DNA of 64,000 nucleotides, from positions 21,883,823 to 21,947,822 of the forward strand of contig OZ018408.1 of NCBI GenBank assembly GCA_963969595.1, written 5' to 3'. The stretch comes from Neckera pumila (lineage: Eukaryota > Streptophyta > Bryopsida > Hypnales > Neckeraceae). Both the position numbers and the translations under genes were made by a program. The notes under the pieces were generated by a model. It made no database searches, was not told where the DNA came from, and saw only the letters and a list, made by a program, of their open reading frames with translations. Positions 23,135 through 37,300 of the stretch are shown one piece after another (within the stretch, counting starts at the first letter, position 1; the number at the start of each line of letters is the position of its first letter).

Positions 23135-24661
23135 GGCAGCAGAGGGGGTGTAGCTATAGGTAGGAGAGGATGAAGACGCGCAGCACCGAGAAAGAAGAGG
23201 AGGGGGGCGAGGAAGAGGGACAGCAAAGCTACAAGTGCTGGAGGCTCCCAGTGTTTCCAAGGATCCTCGACAACGAGGAAAAGACAGGCGTAATGGCGAT
23301 GGCGGTGAAGAACGCCTCAGGAAAGTCAATGGCAATTGCGAAGACGATGGCAATAGCAAACGCCTGAACAATTAGTCCATTGTCAGTTCGCCGAACCAAA
23401 AGGAGCAAAAAACAAGACCGTGATTCCTGTTCTCCGTCCCTATCTCGCAATAAGCACTCTACTCTCTCTATTTGCTAGAACTCGGGGAGTAAGCAAATTC
23501 TAACTTCTAACTTCTATAGTGAAACAACATTCAAACATTACTTAATTAGAGAACGTTATAAAGCCATGACAACATTTATGCGTTTGCTGAATAATTCTCA
23601 AGCAGGAGAAACTTGAAGGTAAGAAGTTCTGATCCTTCTCTAGTTGCGTATGAGCTGGATGACATTTGCACACATAAATAATACATTAGGTCAAATTTCC
23701 AGAAATTCACTTGCCTTCCCTTCCCTTCCCCTCCCAAAAGATCACTAATTAGTAATTCACCTTGCTTTGCTCTATGAGCAACTTAGGTCAGGACTGCAGG
23801 GAAGAATTCCAGACACCAAATACCATTCGCAAGTGAAATTCAAAGCCGAAGTACCTGAGAGGGTAAGCTTCAATGCAGAGTGTCCAACAGTGCGGCATCC
23901 CGTCAAAAGAATGAGACACTCTCAAAGAGCTCCTGATAAAATCTCCGGTGTCCGAGAGTTCACCCACAACCACTACTCCACTAGAAGGCTAGAAACAACT
24001 GCGTATCGTTTCTTAAATGAAACACAACAATCACGGAATGAACTAGGAATCCTACAATTAGCGATGCGAAACTGAGCAAGGCACCGACTGATGCGCGAGT
24101 AGGAAAAATGTGAAGGCCGCCACAAGGTTGCGAACAGAGCGACTCCGTGACTGAGGACAAATCGGAGAAACAGAACCTCGAAGTGGATTGTGTCGGCGCT
24201 CGTGGTGTGGTGTTCGGCGGGTGGCAATTGGCAAGCCAGGAGAGACGACCTAAATTGATTCTTTTCCAAATATTTAAATTTGACGCCAGATGCTGTGAGG
24301 TTTTCAATCAAATCTGAGTATCTGACTTTGGGAAGTCCGTCAAGTTCGTTGACCCTTGTCCTTGTGAACTACATACACCCACTTGCTCAAAGCAGGGCCC
24401 AAGTCTGTGTTTCGAGGCGCATGAAAATCATCCAGCAAACCTCGAGAAACGTGAAAGTCGGCACTTTTTCCAGAAAAGCTGTGTTCATCAAACATTATGA
24501 TGTCTCGTGTGATACACAATTCCCAAATCAGAAAAATGCTATCCACCCATAGTGAAGGTTTCCACCAAAATCAACGGTGGATTTGCTAATAGGTGTGGTG
24601 ATTTCCTGCTAGGTCGATTCATCTGGGTGCTGCTCCCAAAACAATTTTCGTAATGCTGAGG
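23135..24661. promoter_or_regulatory. Upstream region of PrmA
   Basis: Positions 23135-23371 continue the PrmA frame and probably encode the organellar targeting peptide. Beyond that is moderately GC-rich flank with no recognised gene on either strand; this is where the promoter should lie. Confidence 0.4.
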
Positions 24662-24665
24662 TTAA

Positions 24666-26502
24666 CCCGTAAAGACCCAAGGCCTTTTTCTGAAAAAAAC
24701 ACACTCAAAACTGCCATTTTTATAGCAAAGAGTAAAAAAAAATTGAAAATTATTTTTTTTGCACATCTAACCATGGGATCTTACACCTAACTAGTATGAG
24801 AATGTGTGGAAAAAATTTCGAAATTCTTGACCACATTGATTGCAAGATATCTGCGTTTAAAGTGAAAAAAACAAGTTTTTGTGGGACTAGATTTTTTGAC
24901 TTTGAACATTTTTAACTTTAAATTTTTGTACTACAAAGTTTTGAGCTTTAAATATTTATAGTGGAGAATTGAGTTGAGAATTCAGCAAAAAAGAAAAAAT
25001 TCAAAAAAGACGTAATTTTCATTCTTAAAGAAATTGTCAAGTAGAAGTAGGTACAAGATAGAAGGAAAATCTAAAATACTAATATCTTTTATACGGAATT
25101 AAAATGCACTAATTCCAATGGTGAGATTGTTCTAGCAAAAAACTAAACCATGTAGAATTTTTTTTTTAAATTGTAAAAATTGCATTCAAAAATGAATCTT
25201 ACAAATTATTATTTTAGGAAGATGCTCTAAATGCCCAAAAACTAAGATTGTCCATAACTTTTTCATAACAAATCCAAATGGAATGAATCAAAGCTTTCCA
25301 GATAGACAAAAATATAATCTATGGGAAAATAAATTCACAAAAAAAATTCAAATGTTTGCAAAAAAAAATTTGTTGCGTCTTGAAGGTTGTTTTGAACTTA
25401 TTTGGGCATAACTTTTTTTCTTGGGCACCGATTAATCCCTAAAGAACCAACATGCAGTTTTTGGCCGTATAGAATTTTTGGGCAGGTACAGACGACTATA
25501 GATTTCCATATTTTGGGCTGAAATTTTAATAGAAGATGGGGGCAAGGAATATCTTTTGTATACACCAAATTTCATGACATTTGGAAATACGAGTCAAAAG
25601 TTATGGCCTAATATGTTACTTTTTTTTGTAACTGGGCAATTTGGACAGATAAAAAAAATCACTTTTTTTGAAAACAAAAAATCGAAATTAATTTTCTAGA
25701 GTTATATATAGGTAAAAAGCTTTGAACCATCCCATTTTGATCAATGAATCAAAAGTTATGAAGATTTTAAGTTTGCGGGCAGTTATAGATTTTCTACTCT
25801 AAAATAAACTTTGAAGTCCTTTATCTCACTCAATTTTCAATATTTAAAAAATAAATAAAATCCTAGGATGTAGATTATTTATTAAAACATTGCCACCATT
25901 GGGATTAGCATTTTTCAATTCTATAATTAAATTCTTGACAATTTTGTATTTTGAATCATTCTCTACTACTATCTACTTACTATTTGTTTCCTATATGTTG
26001 TACAATTCCAAGTGAAGTAAAATTTTTCAAGCATGTAGCTAACTTGTCTAGGAAAAAGAATTCAAAGAAACACCATCATTTTGGACATTTTTTCATCAAA
26101 AAGTGAGCTTGTGAAGTGCTGCTGCCTTATTTTTCGGAGGGCCAAAAAAATGGTTTTAGTGAATTTGAATGCTTATATCTTGCAATCCTTGCAGTGAAAA
26201 TTCCTGAAATTTTTATCATATGTTTTCAAGTCACCATACTACAAGATCCTATGGTTACATGTCTCAAAAAAAGTCTTTTTTTCAAAAAAATGGATACTTC
26301 TACTAGAAATGGTAGTTTTCAAGCATTTTCGGTGAGAACATAGTCATGGAACTTTAGGGGTTAAAAAAAAGTATATTCCCACAAAGCTTAGCAGTTTTTC
26401 TATTTTCAAAAAAAGTTTTGGAAAATCACGACAAAAAATCAGCCCGTAGGTACGTGCCCAAAATCCCATTTGTCTCCCAAAGGGACAATAGTCTTTTAGG
26501 GA
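24666..26502 (+). mobile_element. TTAA element type B, split by a nested type A element
   Basis: TTAA flanks lie at 24662-24665 and 26503-26506, with termini CCCGTAAAGACCC and TCTTTTAGGGA. Without the inner element (25436-26360 plus one TTAA) it is 908 bp, the length of the intact type B copy at 4788-5708. The two halves rejoin at TTGGGCACCGAT and AAAGTATATTCCCACAAAGC, which is continuous in other type B copies. It has no coding capacity. Confidence 0.88.
25436..26360 (+). mobile_element. TTAA element type A, 925 bp, nested in type B
   Basis: Termini TCCCTAAAGAACC and ACTTTAGGGG, with TTAA at 25432-25435 and 26361-26364. The interior matches the type A copy at 44076-45009 (for example AAAATAAACTTTGAAGTCCT and GGCATTTTTCAATTCTATAA in the reference copy). 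Insertion into another family member at TTAA shows directly that the target is TTAA. No transposase frame is present. Confidence 0.9.
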
Positions 26503-26506
26503 TTAA

Positions 26507-28108
26507 TTGATCGTTTCAATATGGTATTGCAATAATAAATATTTTGATGATTTTGAATGAACTAATTGTTTCAAACTACATTCCAATGGCATTACAAAAG
26601 TATTGAAAAAGCAATTGTTATCAATGAATCTTAAGATAATGTTGATGCATTATTGTTGCAATGTGCATTGTGTCAATAATACTTCAACTTCTCTTTTCAT
26701 CAACATTAATTCAATATTTGGATTAAAAAATGGTCATTGTTGCAATGCATATTATGTCAACATAATTTCAATTTCTACTTCTATCAATATTGATTCAACT
26801 AAAATTTCTACTTGTTTATAAAAGAAAAGGGCCACTTTGTCCAAAATGTGGCACAACATGCACTATTACAATATTTTTGCTTCAACTACTATGTACTCAA
26901 ATCGTTTTGCTCTCTTCACTTGAGCCCTTGTATAATCACATGGAATAGACCATGATAAATTTGCACACTTCAATATATTTTTCAATTCATCTTCATCAAG
27001 TTCAAAATAATACTTTACAAGTGCAAAATCCAAAACTAAAAAAATGTATAAGAAGATGCACCTCACTATATCAAGTAATTTCTAGCTTACTTGAATTTTC
27101 CCTCTTGAACACAACACCACTAAGGTAGAAGCACCAGTAGTTGATCATTAAAGGAGTTTTGGAGCAGATTGTGTGCAATATGAGGTGGTGGAAATTTTTC
27201 CCATGTAGGAAGATAGGAAATATGGAGATTCCAAAATTTTCAGAATTTAATTCCCAAAAATGAAATTGCAATGAATTTTGGGAGCCAAAAAGTGCATTTC
27301 ACTAGTAGACAATGTCTAGAGTCTTCCAATTCCGATCGTCAAGGATGCTCACTACATTGGGACATGTCACAACCATATTAGTCCCAACCATGAAAAGGAC
27401 AGAAAAAAAAACACTCAAGCGTGATTTCTGACCTAAAGTTGGGAATAGCGCACCTTGCAGGTTGGGTACTAGGCGTGGTCAACAATTGGTGCTTCAATTC
27501 TACCTTATACCATGGGCGTCCCTGGAATGAATGTGAAGCTTGTATATATAGAAGTGACTCACTCTAGCGTCCTCCTCCCCCCGCTAAAATTGCTCATTTC
27601 TTCAAAACTCCAAACACCTACAAATAAAAAGTGGTTAGATTAAATATAATTTAAGTTTATTTTTTAACAAAGTTAATCAAAAATATGATAATAGAACCTT
27701 GATAACTTCATTCATACCATTCATAGATGATTGGAAAATTAGTCATATGTACTAAGTTCCAAGGGAGATCACTCTTTGTAATTTAAAGTATATAGATGAG
27801 TTAAGAGGGTATTTGATGTAAGGCTATTTTTCTTAATTATTGCATTTAAAATGACTATATATTATAAATGACTTTATTATAAAAAGCTACGAGGGGCATA
27901 TTTTCAATACCTTGTGTTTTTTGTAAATTCATTCATGTGGTATTTTAAGTGGGACAATGTTATACATAAAATTTAAGTATCCATTTTTTTTCTACTTCCA
28001 CCCTCCACAAAATTTTTCCTTCCTTCTACTACATATGTGTATAGGACATACACCATGAAACCAACAACAATCAATTAAATTCAAGAGTCATTGACCAAGT
28101 GGAACTTT
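26507..28108. other. AT-rich intergenic DNA
   Basis: No gene or bounded repeat was recognised. Short frames such as 26603-26821 are Asn/Ile/Ser-rich, as expected by chance. Confidence 0.45.
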
Positions 28109-28194
28109 TTAATCCCTAAAGACCAATTGTCCATTGAACAAACAATCGAAAATCCAAGTAGATTCCTACGAAGTCGATTTTGGTCAAACGCTCA

Positions 28195-28501
28195 CATTAG
28201 AGTTTTTTTGAGGCCTTAATAAGATTGTAAATTCTCCCAAGTTCCTAGACTGTGGGGAACATGGGAACTTTGCCACATCAACAATCTAACATAGTTGAGA
28301 GACTACCACATTAGATAATATTATTTAAATAGTTTGTTTGTTTTTATAGTTTTTTATGAATTTAAAAAAAAATGAAATTTTTTGATAATGGCTTTTTATC
28401 ATTTAATATTCTGACAGTAATGCACTCATCCACCCGACTGGTTTATAGTACGGGAAAGAGCCCTGAAACAGTCTTTTTCTGGCCTCAAAAAACCTCTAAT
28501 G
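28195..28501. mobile_element. CATTAG-family MITE, 307 bp
   Basis: Inverted ends CATTAGAGTTTTTTTGAGGC and GGCCTCAAAAAACCTCTAATG differ at only one base. It sits in the TTAA element at 28113-29594. The interior is AT-rich, with GCCACATC near the left side as in other copies. No clear target duplication was seen. Confidence 0.7.
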
Positions 28502-29324
28502 CGAAAATTTGAGACAAGACATGAACATGTACCCCCTTAGAAGGAATATAATTTTTTTTCCGATCAGGTGCCTGAATAAAAAGTTATATTGCCCTATACT
28601 TTTTTAGGAGCACCTGCAATTTGGGGCATCTTTGCAAAAATTCTCATCAACTATTGAAATTTGGCATGTGTCTAACTAAATAAAATACGATTTACAATTG
28701 TCAAAAAAAGTTTAGTTCTCAAATAACATTCTAAGAGGATTCAAACTTTATTAGCTATACTAGGGCGGCTTCAAGAAAAATTATTTTCTTCTAACCTCAA
28801 GCCTTATCTTGCAATATGCAAGGTCAAAGTTCTTGAAATTTTTCCACACATTCCAAATGTTTGTTTTTAATTTTACCATATATAATTTAAATTAAAAGAT
28901 TTCCTCATTGCACAAGAAATCATCAAAAAATGATTAGTATATTGCCAATGTATTTAACCTCATTGCATTGCAGGCTGATCTACAATAAGCTAGACTCTAT
29001 ATTTGTTTCTAAAATTTTTCATGGACTAACCTCGCATCATATAATTATGAATAGTCAAGGTCTTCAATTTTGTGTAGAGCAAAACTTTTAATCCCGAAGT
29101 CTGTTGACCTCAATTGGCAGGAATGAAAAAAAATTTATTTCTCACTTCAAACGTTATAATCTTTCAATCTACGAGGTCCAATGTGATGAAATTTTTTCCA
29201 CACATTATTTAGAATTTTTAATACACTTTGGTATGATTGGAACTAAAAAAGAATTAAAAAAAAAATTTGGACAGTCTATCAAAAATTAGCAGTTTTGGAT
29301 TTTTCCTCTTCCAAAATATACTAT

Positions 29325-29576
29325 GGCCATATTCGTTAAAATGAGACAAAATGGTCATTTTGAGACTTTAATTCTAAAACCATTTTAGTGGTTTTATCCT
29401 CGAGTCGAAGATAAAATGCAAGTGCAACCTTTGGGCAATCAAAGGTTTTTATATATATTAACATATAAAAATCTCAAATTACCAAATAGTCTCAAAATTA
29501 AATAGTTATAACGATTTATCTTTAAGTCGAAGATAAAATTGAGACTACACTTTGTCTCATTTTAATGAATATGGCC
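29325..29576. mobile_element. 252-bp MITE with GGCCATATTC ends
   Basis: Inverted termini GGCCATATTCGTTAAAATGA (left) and, in reverse complement, GGCCATATTCATTAAAATGA (right), extending to about 26 bp. A second inner repeat (GTCGAAGATAAAAT) occurs on both sides of the centre. It is inserted near the right end of the TTAA element at 28113-29594. No target duplication could be defined, so the superfamily is open. Confidence 0.7.
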
Positions 29577-29598
29577 TTCTCTAGCCTTTAGAAGTTAA

Positions 29599-32500
29599 TG
29601 TCATTGAATGCTTTAGAATACCTATTGGAACTATCCTATAAACATCTCATTCAGTATGAGTGTGATTAACACATATAGTTTCAAAGATTGGAGTTAAATG
29701 GATTATAAAATCTATTGTCATGTTTTACAATTTTCAATTTGTTGAATTCACTAAGGTAAACCTTTCTATTCATGCAATATGACAATTTTTTCCACTTTTG
29801 GTTAGTGTCGTACATTTACACTTAATTTTTTTTAATAAATACACTGCGAAAACCGTGGTGCAATTTCAATCAACTAATCTTCAATGTAGATTTTTTGAAT
29901 ATGTCCATTTTATCATCCATATAAAATTATTTGTTCACATCTATGTTCATTGTACTATAAAAAATTTGCACGATCCCTATTTGGCAAAGCCAATTTATTA
30001 AAAAAACTCCTACTATATGATGTTTTTACATAGCCTAATTTATATATATTAGAGTATGTAGCATTTTATAGATCTTCTAGTAGCCCTAGATATTGTATAA
30101 AATTTTCTAGCTTTGAATTAGATGGACCCTATCTTTTAACTCACTTAGTTTTCTAAAAACTGATAGTAATCTCCTTGGGACTAAATTTATTCACTTAAGG
30201 CAATTGAATACCTCTCTCCAACTCAAAAGCTCTAAAGAGCATGCAATAAGTAGTTTGGAACCTCTCGTTGGAGATGAAAAAGTTGTTGGACCTTCTTTGG
30301 TAAGGTGGCAACATCAAACCCTCTCCCCATTTGGATGTCACTGATAGTTGCTCTAGATGTGATAAGCATTACATGTATTTGGAGTCAATCAAGAACTATA
30401 CATGTTGAAATAAGCACCAGACATGACATTAACTTCCAAAGTCACAACCTGCCAAAAGAAAGAACTAAATTAGAATCACATCTGCATTGATTTAGAACAA
30501 AATTATGTATATTTTAACACAATTGCCATGCAATAACTCAAATTCTCAACATAAAATGGAACAGTAATTCAAAATACAACTTAAATTCGAGACAATTATG
30601 TAATGTCAAATGGAAGTTCACAAACCTTATCAAGGATTGTTTCTCTTTGAACTTGTATGTACTCAAATCCTTGAAGGTGTTTGCCCACTATCTTCAATTT
30701 CCAAGTGTCTGTTTTGCTTTATAATTTGAAGGGATGCATTTCTCTTGTTACTTCTTCTATAAGCTTTTTTCATAAGGGCAATGTGTATGTGTTCAAACAC
30801 ATTTATAGAATATTCCCATAGCAAGCCAAATTAGTAAATTATGCAAGCATAAAAATAACTCATCATATGCAATTTGATGGTGTTGAAAGCAGATTTTGGC
30901 CAATCATTCAAATCTGATCCTTTCATTGTAGTTACCACCCTGAAAAAAACGATATGTCAGTATTCCAATATATACATGCAGTGTGATAACATTATGCATG
31001 TAACATATAACAAATATATACTTAAAATACTAATGCACAACTCACAATACAATAATAGTGTATAAAAATTTGAGTTTATTAAATTGCTATTGACCTGTTT
31101 ATTGAAGTTTCTATTTGAAGAAGACTTCCATCAATATGCTCAATGCTTCAATATGCTAGAAAATACCAACCCATTAGCAATGCAAGGACTTCAATGATGC
31201 TCAAATCATAGAGTCCAATCAAAACAACATGCATTTTAGCTCTATGTTAGACCCAACAATGTTATGACCTTTCTAGAATCATGGCAGTCACAAATCCAAA
31301 AAGTTAAATTACTGGTTGTACTTTTACAAATGACCAGCAAGTTCATCTTCTCCTTGAAGCTCTATTATCACAAGCTTGAAACATCTTGCACCATTCTCTT
31401 AGGTGATAACAGTTGGTAAAAAGTAGCTGGATTTGGTTCTGTCTTTCTATGAATATCCACCAGCAAGAATCTTTTTATCCAAGATATTTTCACTACAAGA
31501 GAAAGGGGCGTTTTAAGTGAGTTTTTAAGTATAGTCCTAGACACATGATTTTAAGTAATGACCTTTAAGGAGATTTTCAGCAAAATTCTGTAATCCGCAT
31601 GCACTATTGATGTAGTATGCATATGCATTAATATTAGAGAGAGGTGATAGAGGGGGTACTACTTCACAGAATTGAACTGTTTTGTGCAGTGGTTTGCTCA
31701 AGATCTATAGTTTATTGTGGTTGTGTGCAATATGTGGTAGTGATAGCACTACCAATTGAATAGTGAAGATATTAGAGCTACAAATAGCCATATTGTCATA
31801 TTTTTTTGTAATAAATAGTTGTGCATTGAGTTGCACAAATGATTGTAGAACAATTGTCTCATTTCTGTATGTATCAGTGGTTCACATATTTCCCTAAATG
31901 CCTAAGGTCTTTTCTGAGCTTCTAGGATTTTGCTCTAAATTGAACAAAAAGCCAACAAAAAGCCAAAACATATGAGGTTAAAGGTCCTAACATGCATAAC
32001 CCCAATCAATTTTTGGCTTCTCAAAATTAACTCTACACTTTTTAAATGAATTTATAATGTGATTTTTTCTCCAAGATCTAGTTTATTTGAGGCTCATTTC
32101 CAAGAGCCCTCAACCCTACGCAAAATCAAGATTGCAATGAATGCCCTTACACAAAATTTTGAATGGAAAAACCATAATCAATCATTTTCAAAATTGGATT
32201 TTTAATGCTAAAATTAGACTTCAAAAAGAATTTTTCAAATGTATAAACTAATAAAAATAACAACTTGGTTATGTTTTATTTAACTTCAAAGTATTGTGGA
32301 CACTAAAATCTGGTGCCTTGGGCAATTGGGGCAATTAAAGTGAGTCAATATTGTGACAATTGTTGCACAATAATATTAGTAGCCAATTAATGATTGTAGA
32401 GTAACTAAGAATGATTGCAAGTCACAAAAACAAGCTCAAAATGTAACTAAAGTTCTTTGCATCAATGACTATATTGCTGTGAACTACTCAATTTCAACAC

Positions 32501-33466
32501 ATCATCAGCTCCATCAATCTATACACAACAAATATGAACAAGAAAAGAACAACTACAACAATGTGCGATAGAAAATCAACACAAATTAACTTTAGCAACA
32601 AATGAGATAAACCTCAGGTAAAAAAGACAATAGTATCAAATACGTGCCTTTCAAAGACAAGTCCACAATTTGCCATATCACAAAACTTTTCAATACCACC
32701 AGCTGCAATGACTATGAACCAATACAGTAAAAAAAACTGATGCTAAGTTAGATTGCACTTTGATCTTTAATTGTTGATTAGACGTGTTGAGATGGCATGG
32801 CAAAATGTGCCATGCTAACATTCACATGTGGAAACTCGAATGATAAGTTTCTATCTAAGCCAATGAATGATGGCACCTTTGTTCTAAACAATTGGAATTT
32901 CAAACACGACTTGTTCATAATAACTAGATGGCCCTTAATTAATTTTCTACTAATTGTATGTCTTGAATGACTAAAAAATCATAAAAAAATGAAATTTTAG
33001 AATCCTTTATTTCTTCTAGTGATTAGAGAAATAGATATCCCATGATGACCAACTTAATGGCTTACAAAATAATTTTAAAAATTCCCTTTTTGAACTCTAA
33101 ATGGGACAACTAATGAACTATTTTAGGGAAAGAAGAATCAATATATTCTTCATAATTTAGTGACCAATGATGCTAGTGTGTGAATATGGAAATGCAAGCA
33201 TATGAGCCTTGAATGTATGTATAAATAGATATCCTACAATCATTGAAGGTGCTTATGATATAAACACCTATAATATTTCTATAGCATAGTTACACTATAA
33301 CCATGGGAGGTTTTTATAATGTAGACACCTATAATATGAATGTATAGACTTCTAAGTTCACGTGCTCATGATCTTAGGCTTACATAATAGCAACCTTCAA
33401 TTAGCGACAAACCTACAATCACAGAGTTCCACCCCTAATGAGAGTTAAGATAGAGACTTCCAAGTA
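29599..33466. other. Long AT-rich region without recognised features
   Basis: Nearly 4 kb with no coding, RNA or bounded repeat signal that I can support. Short frames at 29798-30001, 30305-30490 and 30874-31065 lack recognisable domains. Some stretches may be old, unrecognisable transposon remains. Confidence 0.45.
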
Positions 33467-33657
33467 TAGTAGAACCTCTCTAAAGCAATAGGTCTAGGAC
33501 TCGTCTGACAAGATTATCTTAGAGAAGTATACTTATTTATGGAGGGTCATTTTTAGTCACAACCTTTGTATTGGGGACAAATTTGGGACTAATTTGACAA
33601 CATTAGCTTACGGAGATTTATCAACTCTTAGAGGAACGAGTTAGGGAGGTTCTACTG
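33467..33657. mobile_element. Emigrant-like MITE, 191 bp
   Basis: Inverted termini TAGTAGAACCTCTCTAA and TTAGGGAGGTTCTACTG, flanked by TA (33465-33466 and 33658-33659). The CAGTAGAACCTC terminus with TA target is typical of Emigrant-type (pogo/Tc1-mariner) plant MITEs. It lies about 0.7 kb downstream of UGP3 and is non-coding. Confidence 0.8.
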
Positions 33658-33659
33658 TA

Positions 33660-34340
33660 CCCCTCACGTCTTCCTTTCTTACAAAGCACGTCTCTGCGGA
33701 TTTCAAGCCTTTTGCTTGTGGGACGAGTTTTCGAATTAGCTACTATTGGCATTATTCTTGTAACGCTCCAACATTTCAAGGAAAGCATATGGTAGGACTA
33801 GGCTCACGTGATGTCCCAGGATTTAATTATAAGTTGGTCGGCCGCAAATGCAAGCATTCATTCGCTTGCAGACATAACATCAACACATAGATCAACAAGA
33901 ATTCTTCACACATCCAAGCTGGTAAGATTAAGTGTTTTGTCAAATTAACAATAGGAAAGAACATTTGATAAAAGTAGACTTCTCATCTTTCAACACAGTA
34001 GCCGGCCAAATTCCTGGGTCCAATTTCCTCTTTACACTTCAACGAGGAGCTGAAGTCAACTTACCTACCTACGCAACTATCCATTCTACAATACAGAGTC
34101 GATATAATTCTCCTTATCAGCTTGCGGAGTGGGCATCGATTGGATGCCCTCAGCCAATTTAAGAGGTACAGCGATCGCTGGACAAATAAAAACATGATCA
34201 AAGATATGTTACGCTACAAACCATGCAGTGCGGAATTCGATTGGGGCCATGATAACTAGAGAATATTCGCGACAATAGTATCTCGTGGCCGACTCATTCG
34301 ATTTACGGACAAACGTGAGAAAACGGATGATGAAAAGATT
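33660..34340. other. 3' flank of UGP3
   Basis: More GC-rich than the region before it and probably includes the UGP3 3' UTR. No independent gene was recognised. Confidence 0.4.
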
Positions 34341-37300
34341 TTAAGTTTCAACCATATTTAAGCGAATCTGCTCATCGTTGTCAACTTCGTAATGCCAGAA
34401 CCAGGTGCCATTCGTTGCCGCCTCGCCAACTAGGGGAGTCAATGTACAAGAGAGTCCTGCATCGCAACCAGAGTATTGTTAACAAGTAGAAGAGCAAGCA
34501 AGAACGGAAGTCATCACCCCACGTGTCACAACCTCGCACTACAACAAAGGCACTACCGTATAAGATCTACAAATTGTGAGTCAAACCTGTTACACCAGAT
34601 GTAACCCGCATGCGATGACCACTTGGTACCACAAATCTGTGAGAACCCTGCAATGCAAGAAGAGGAAAGGTTCGTTGATGAGACACTATATCCAAAGTGC
34701 TACTACTGATAAAGTAGAAGCGAGGGATGCAAGCTCCAATTTGGAAAATAATAGAAGTTGCAATCCCAACTCACCTCCAGCACAACGTCGAAAGCTTCAA
34801 ATTCTGCATTTCCATGCAAAACAATCTCTAAAGCCTCTAGTCTGCGAACTTGATGCTTCCAATAGACGTTGCTTTTACAGTCCCAATCGATACCCTTGTT
34901 TCGTATTTGCACTTCATGCAACCGACAGCGCCCACATCTGCAGCACAATTCCAAAGGCCACACCTCAACATACACTCTGGCGAGACAAATTTGACTGGTC
35001 CTTTTCATGTATACATAGATTCAGATTTGTAAGTGATCTTCAAAGGGTCAACAATCTTACCCAATGCCATACTGCAGAATGCCCTCTGCACCATTAGCTT
35101 GGGCTTTAACTGTGCCCATGGTGTTACTGGCCTTGACGAGGAGACTACCTTCAATCTGCCAATACACGAACACCAATTCAAATTCGGTGGCGAACAAGAA
35201 TGAACACGAAACGAGTTGATTAGAATGTTAGAGGGAATTCCCAGTTCGCTAATTAATATTTGCAGAGCAATAGCCAAACTACATGGTTTAGAAGAGGGGC
35301 TCTACAGGACCTAGGAGGGTGCTGCAAGAGCATGAAGTAAGGGAACTACCTTAACATCACGCCAACTGAATTCAGCAATCTCAAGTTGCAGCTCCGAGCC
35401 CTCATCAATTGAACCGCCTCTTATCTGTGAACAATAGTACGCATTGAGTTAATATCTAGAACGCAACGAATTACTCGTCCTGAACTACTGGTTCATGACA
35501 GCAATTCAACAAATAAAATTAATCTGAACTTGAGCAGAAGACATGTAGCTAGTGCCGGGATCTTTAAACTTTCACACTCAAATTCTTTATTGTGACAATC
35601 TATTGCAAGTAGCTACTAAAAGCGAGTGGATAAAATGCTAGACTGCTTGTAAAAACCATTTGATTGACACATTTTCACAATAGATGGATCCTCGTTATCA
35701 CACACAAGAAAAGAATCATCCTTCAAGATTTGCATCAGTAAACAATATCTGCATGAAGACACATAGAGCTCTACCTTCTGGCGGATGACATCCCACAAAG
35801 GTCCTAAAGCAGGATGCTGCAAGATGATGAAGGGAGGCCCATTGTCCACATAGCAGTGATTGCCTAGCATCTGTTTGACCAACCAATATAACATACTCAG
35901 ACGTTTCTCAAGTAACCTAAAATGAGATTCAAAACAAGGAAGGTTTGGTTTGACAACCCTTCTATCAGTAACTGAAGAAACAAGACCTTCAAACAAGTAC
36001 CATTGAAATGGAATATTACTAACCTCAGGCATGATAACCCCACATGACCTCAACAAATCATATGCATTCCTCGTCACGTCCAAAAACGATCCATCTGGAG
36101 TCTAAAGCACAAAAAGAGAATAATAAGTGCAGGTAGAACTAAAGCAATAGGATGCTCCTTTGAAGCATACAGGAACAATAGGATAAGATGCCATAGAAGG
36201 AAACTATACTGATTACACTAGAGACTGAGGACCACAATTAACGATGAGGGTCTGAGATTTCCAAATTCAAATGCCAACTTGACATATCCCAGAGAACAGG
36301 ACATGTCGACAGCAATTTTCATTTTCACGAAAATCTCAGACTTCAACCAATTATTGAAACGGACTCTCCGACAGAAATGTATGACTTCTTACAACCGACC
36401 TGGTGCAAAGAAGCATCATTCGGTTTCCTTCGTCGTTTTGCAGATGAAGTCACCTTTCGCCTCTCATTGTAGATTACGTAAGTATCCAACTCATCTGTCC
36501 AATTTCAAAGCATCGAATCAGAATTCATATGCTGCGCCAACGGCGCATAAATGACTTCTTGCATTGGTGGCTGACTAACGCCGATCATAGCATACTTTTA
36601 GCAATAAAGAGCATAAAACCACATGCCAAAAGCCAGCAACAAATCCTTCAAAAAAAAAAAAAAATTACACTAGGAGATGGTGATGAGTCGAACCATGTTC
36701 TTCGGACGAAATAGTTGATGACCGCCGGTTTACCAGCAGGTCTGCAACGTTCTGCATGGTACACTCAATTCTTCCACCCTGCACACTGCTCAGCACAAAG
36801 ACTAAATTGATTAGTTAGCTTCTTACAATGAGGCATCAGTTTACGCATATCACTGCTAGTTGCAAACAATAATTTGTAATGCTACATGTGAAAGTGAGTT
36901 CTAAGCAGAATTAGACCTATGTTTTAAGCCATGATGGTCATGAAAGACAGTGGGTTTCTTCAAGTTCATGATCATTCCAGGCAAAGAAGCTGCAGTCTGA
37001 CTCGATGCAATGCGCTCCACCGCTGCCAGATCCACGTACAGCACATTGGTGTTGGCAGGATATTGTGCCTCCAGACTGTACTTCATCCAAGCAGCCCATG
37101 TCAATAAGCAACTACGAATGAGCTTAACTACCTTAGAGAAGAACAAATATTAAGGCTCCATACCTTCACAAACCCCTAACCACATCTTCATTCACTATCA
37201 AGAAAAACATTAGGAAGTGAACCTGGACCACGAAGTTCATGCCTACATAATTTCTATGGCGAGGTGTCAGCAGTGCACAACCTGCCAGAGGAAACGGGTA

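Larger units (their letters stand above)
28113..29594 (-). mobile_element. Diverged TTAA element carrying two younger MITEs
   Basis: TTAA flanks lie at 28109-28112 and 29595-29598, with termini TCCCTAAAGACC and a decayed CTAGCCTTTAGAAG. Internal landmarks (a TCAGGTGCCTGAATAAAAAG segment, an ATCTTGCAATATGCAAGG segment) relate it to reversed type B. It is enlarged by the insertions at 28195-28501 and 29325-29576; subtracting them leaves about 0.92 kb. It is older than the TTAA copies at 24.7 and 44.1 kb, judging by divergence. Confidence 0.65.
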
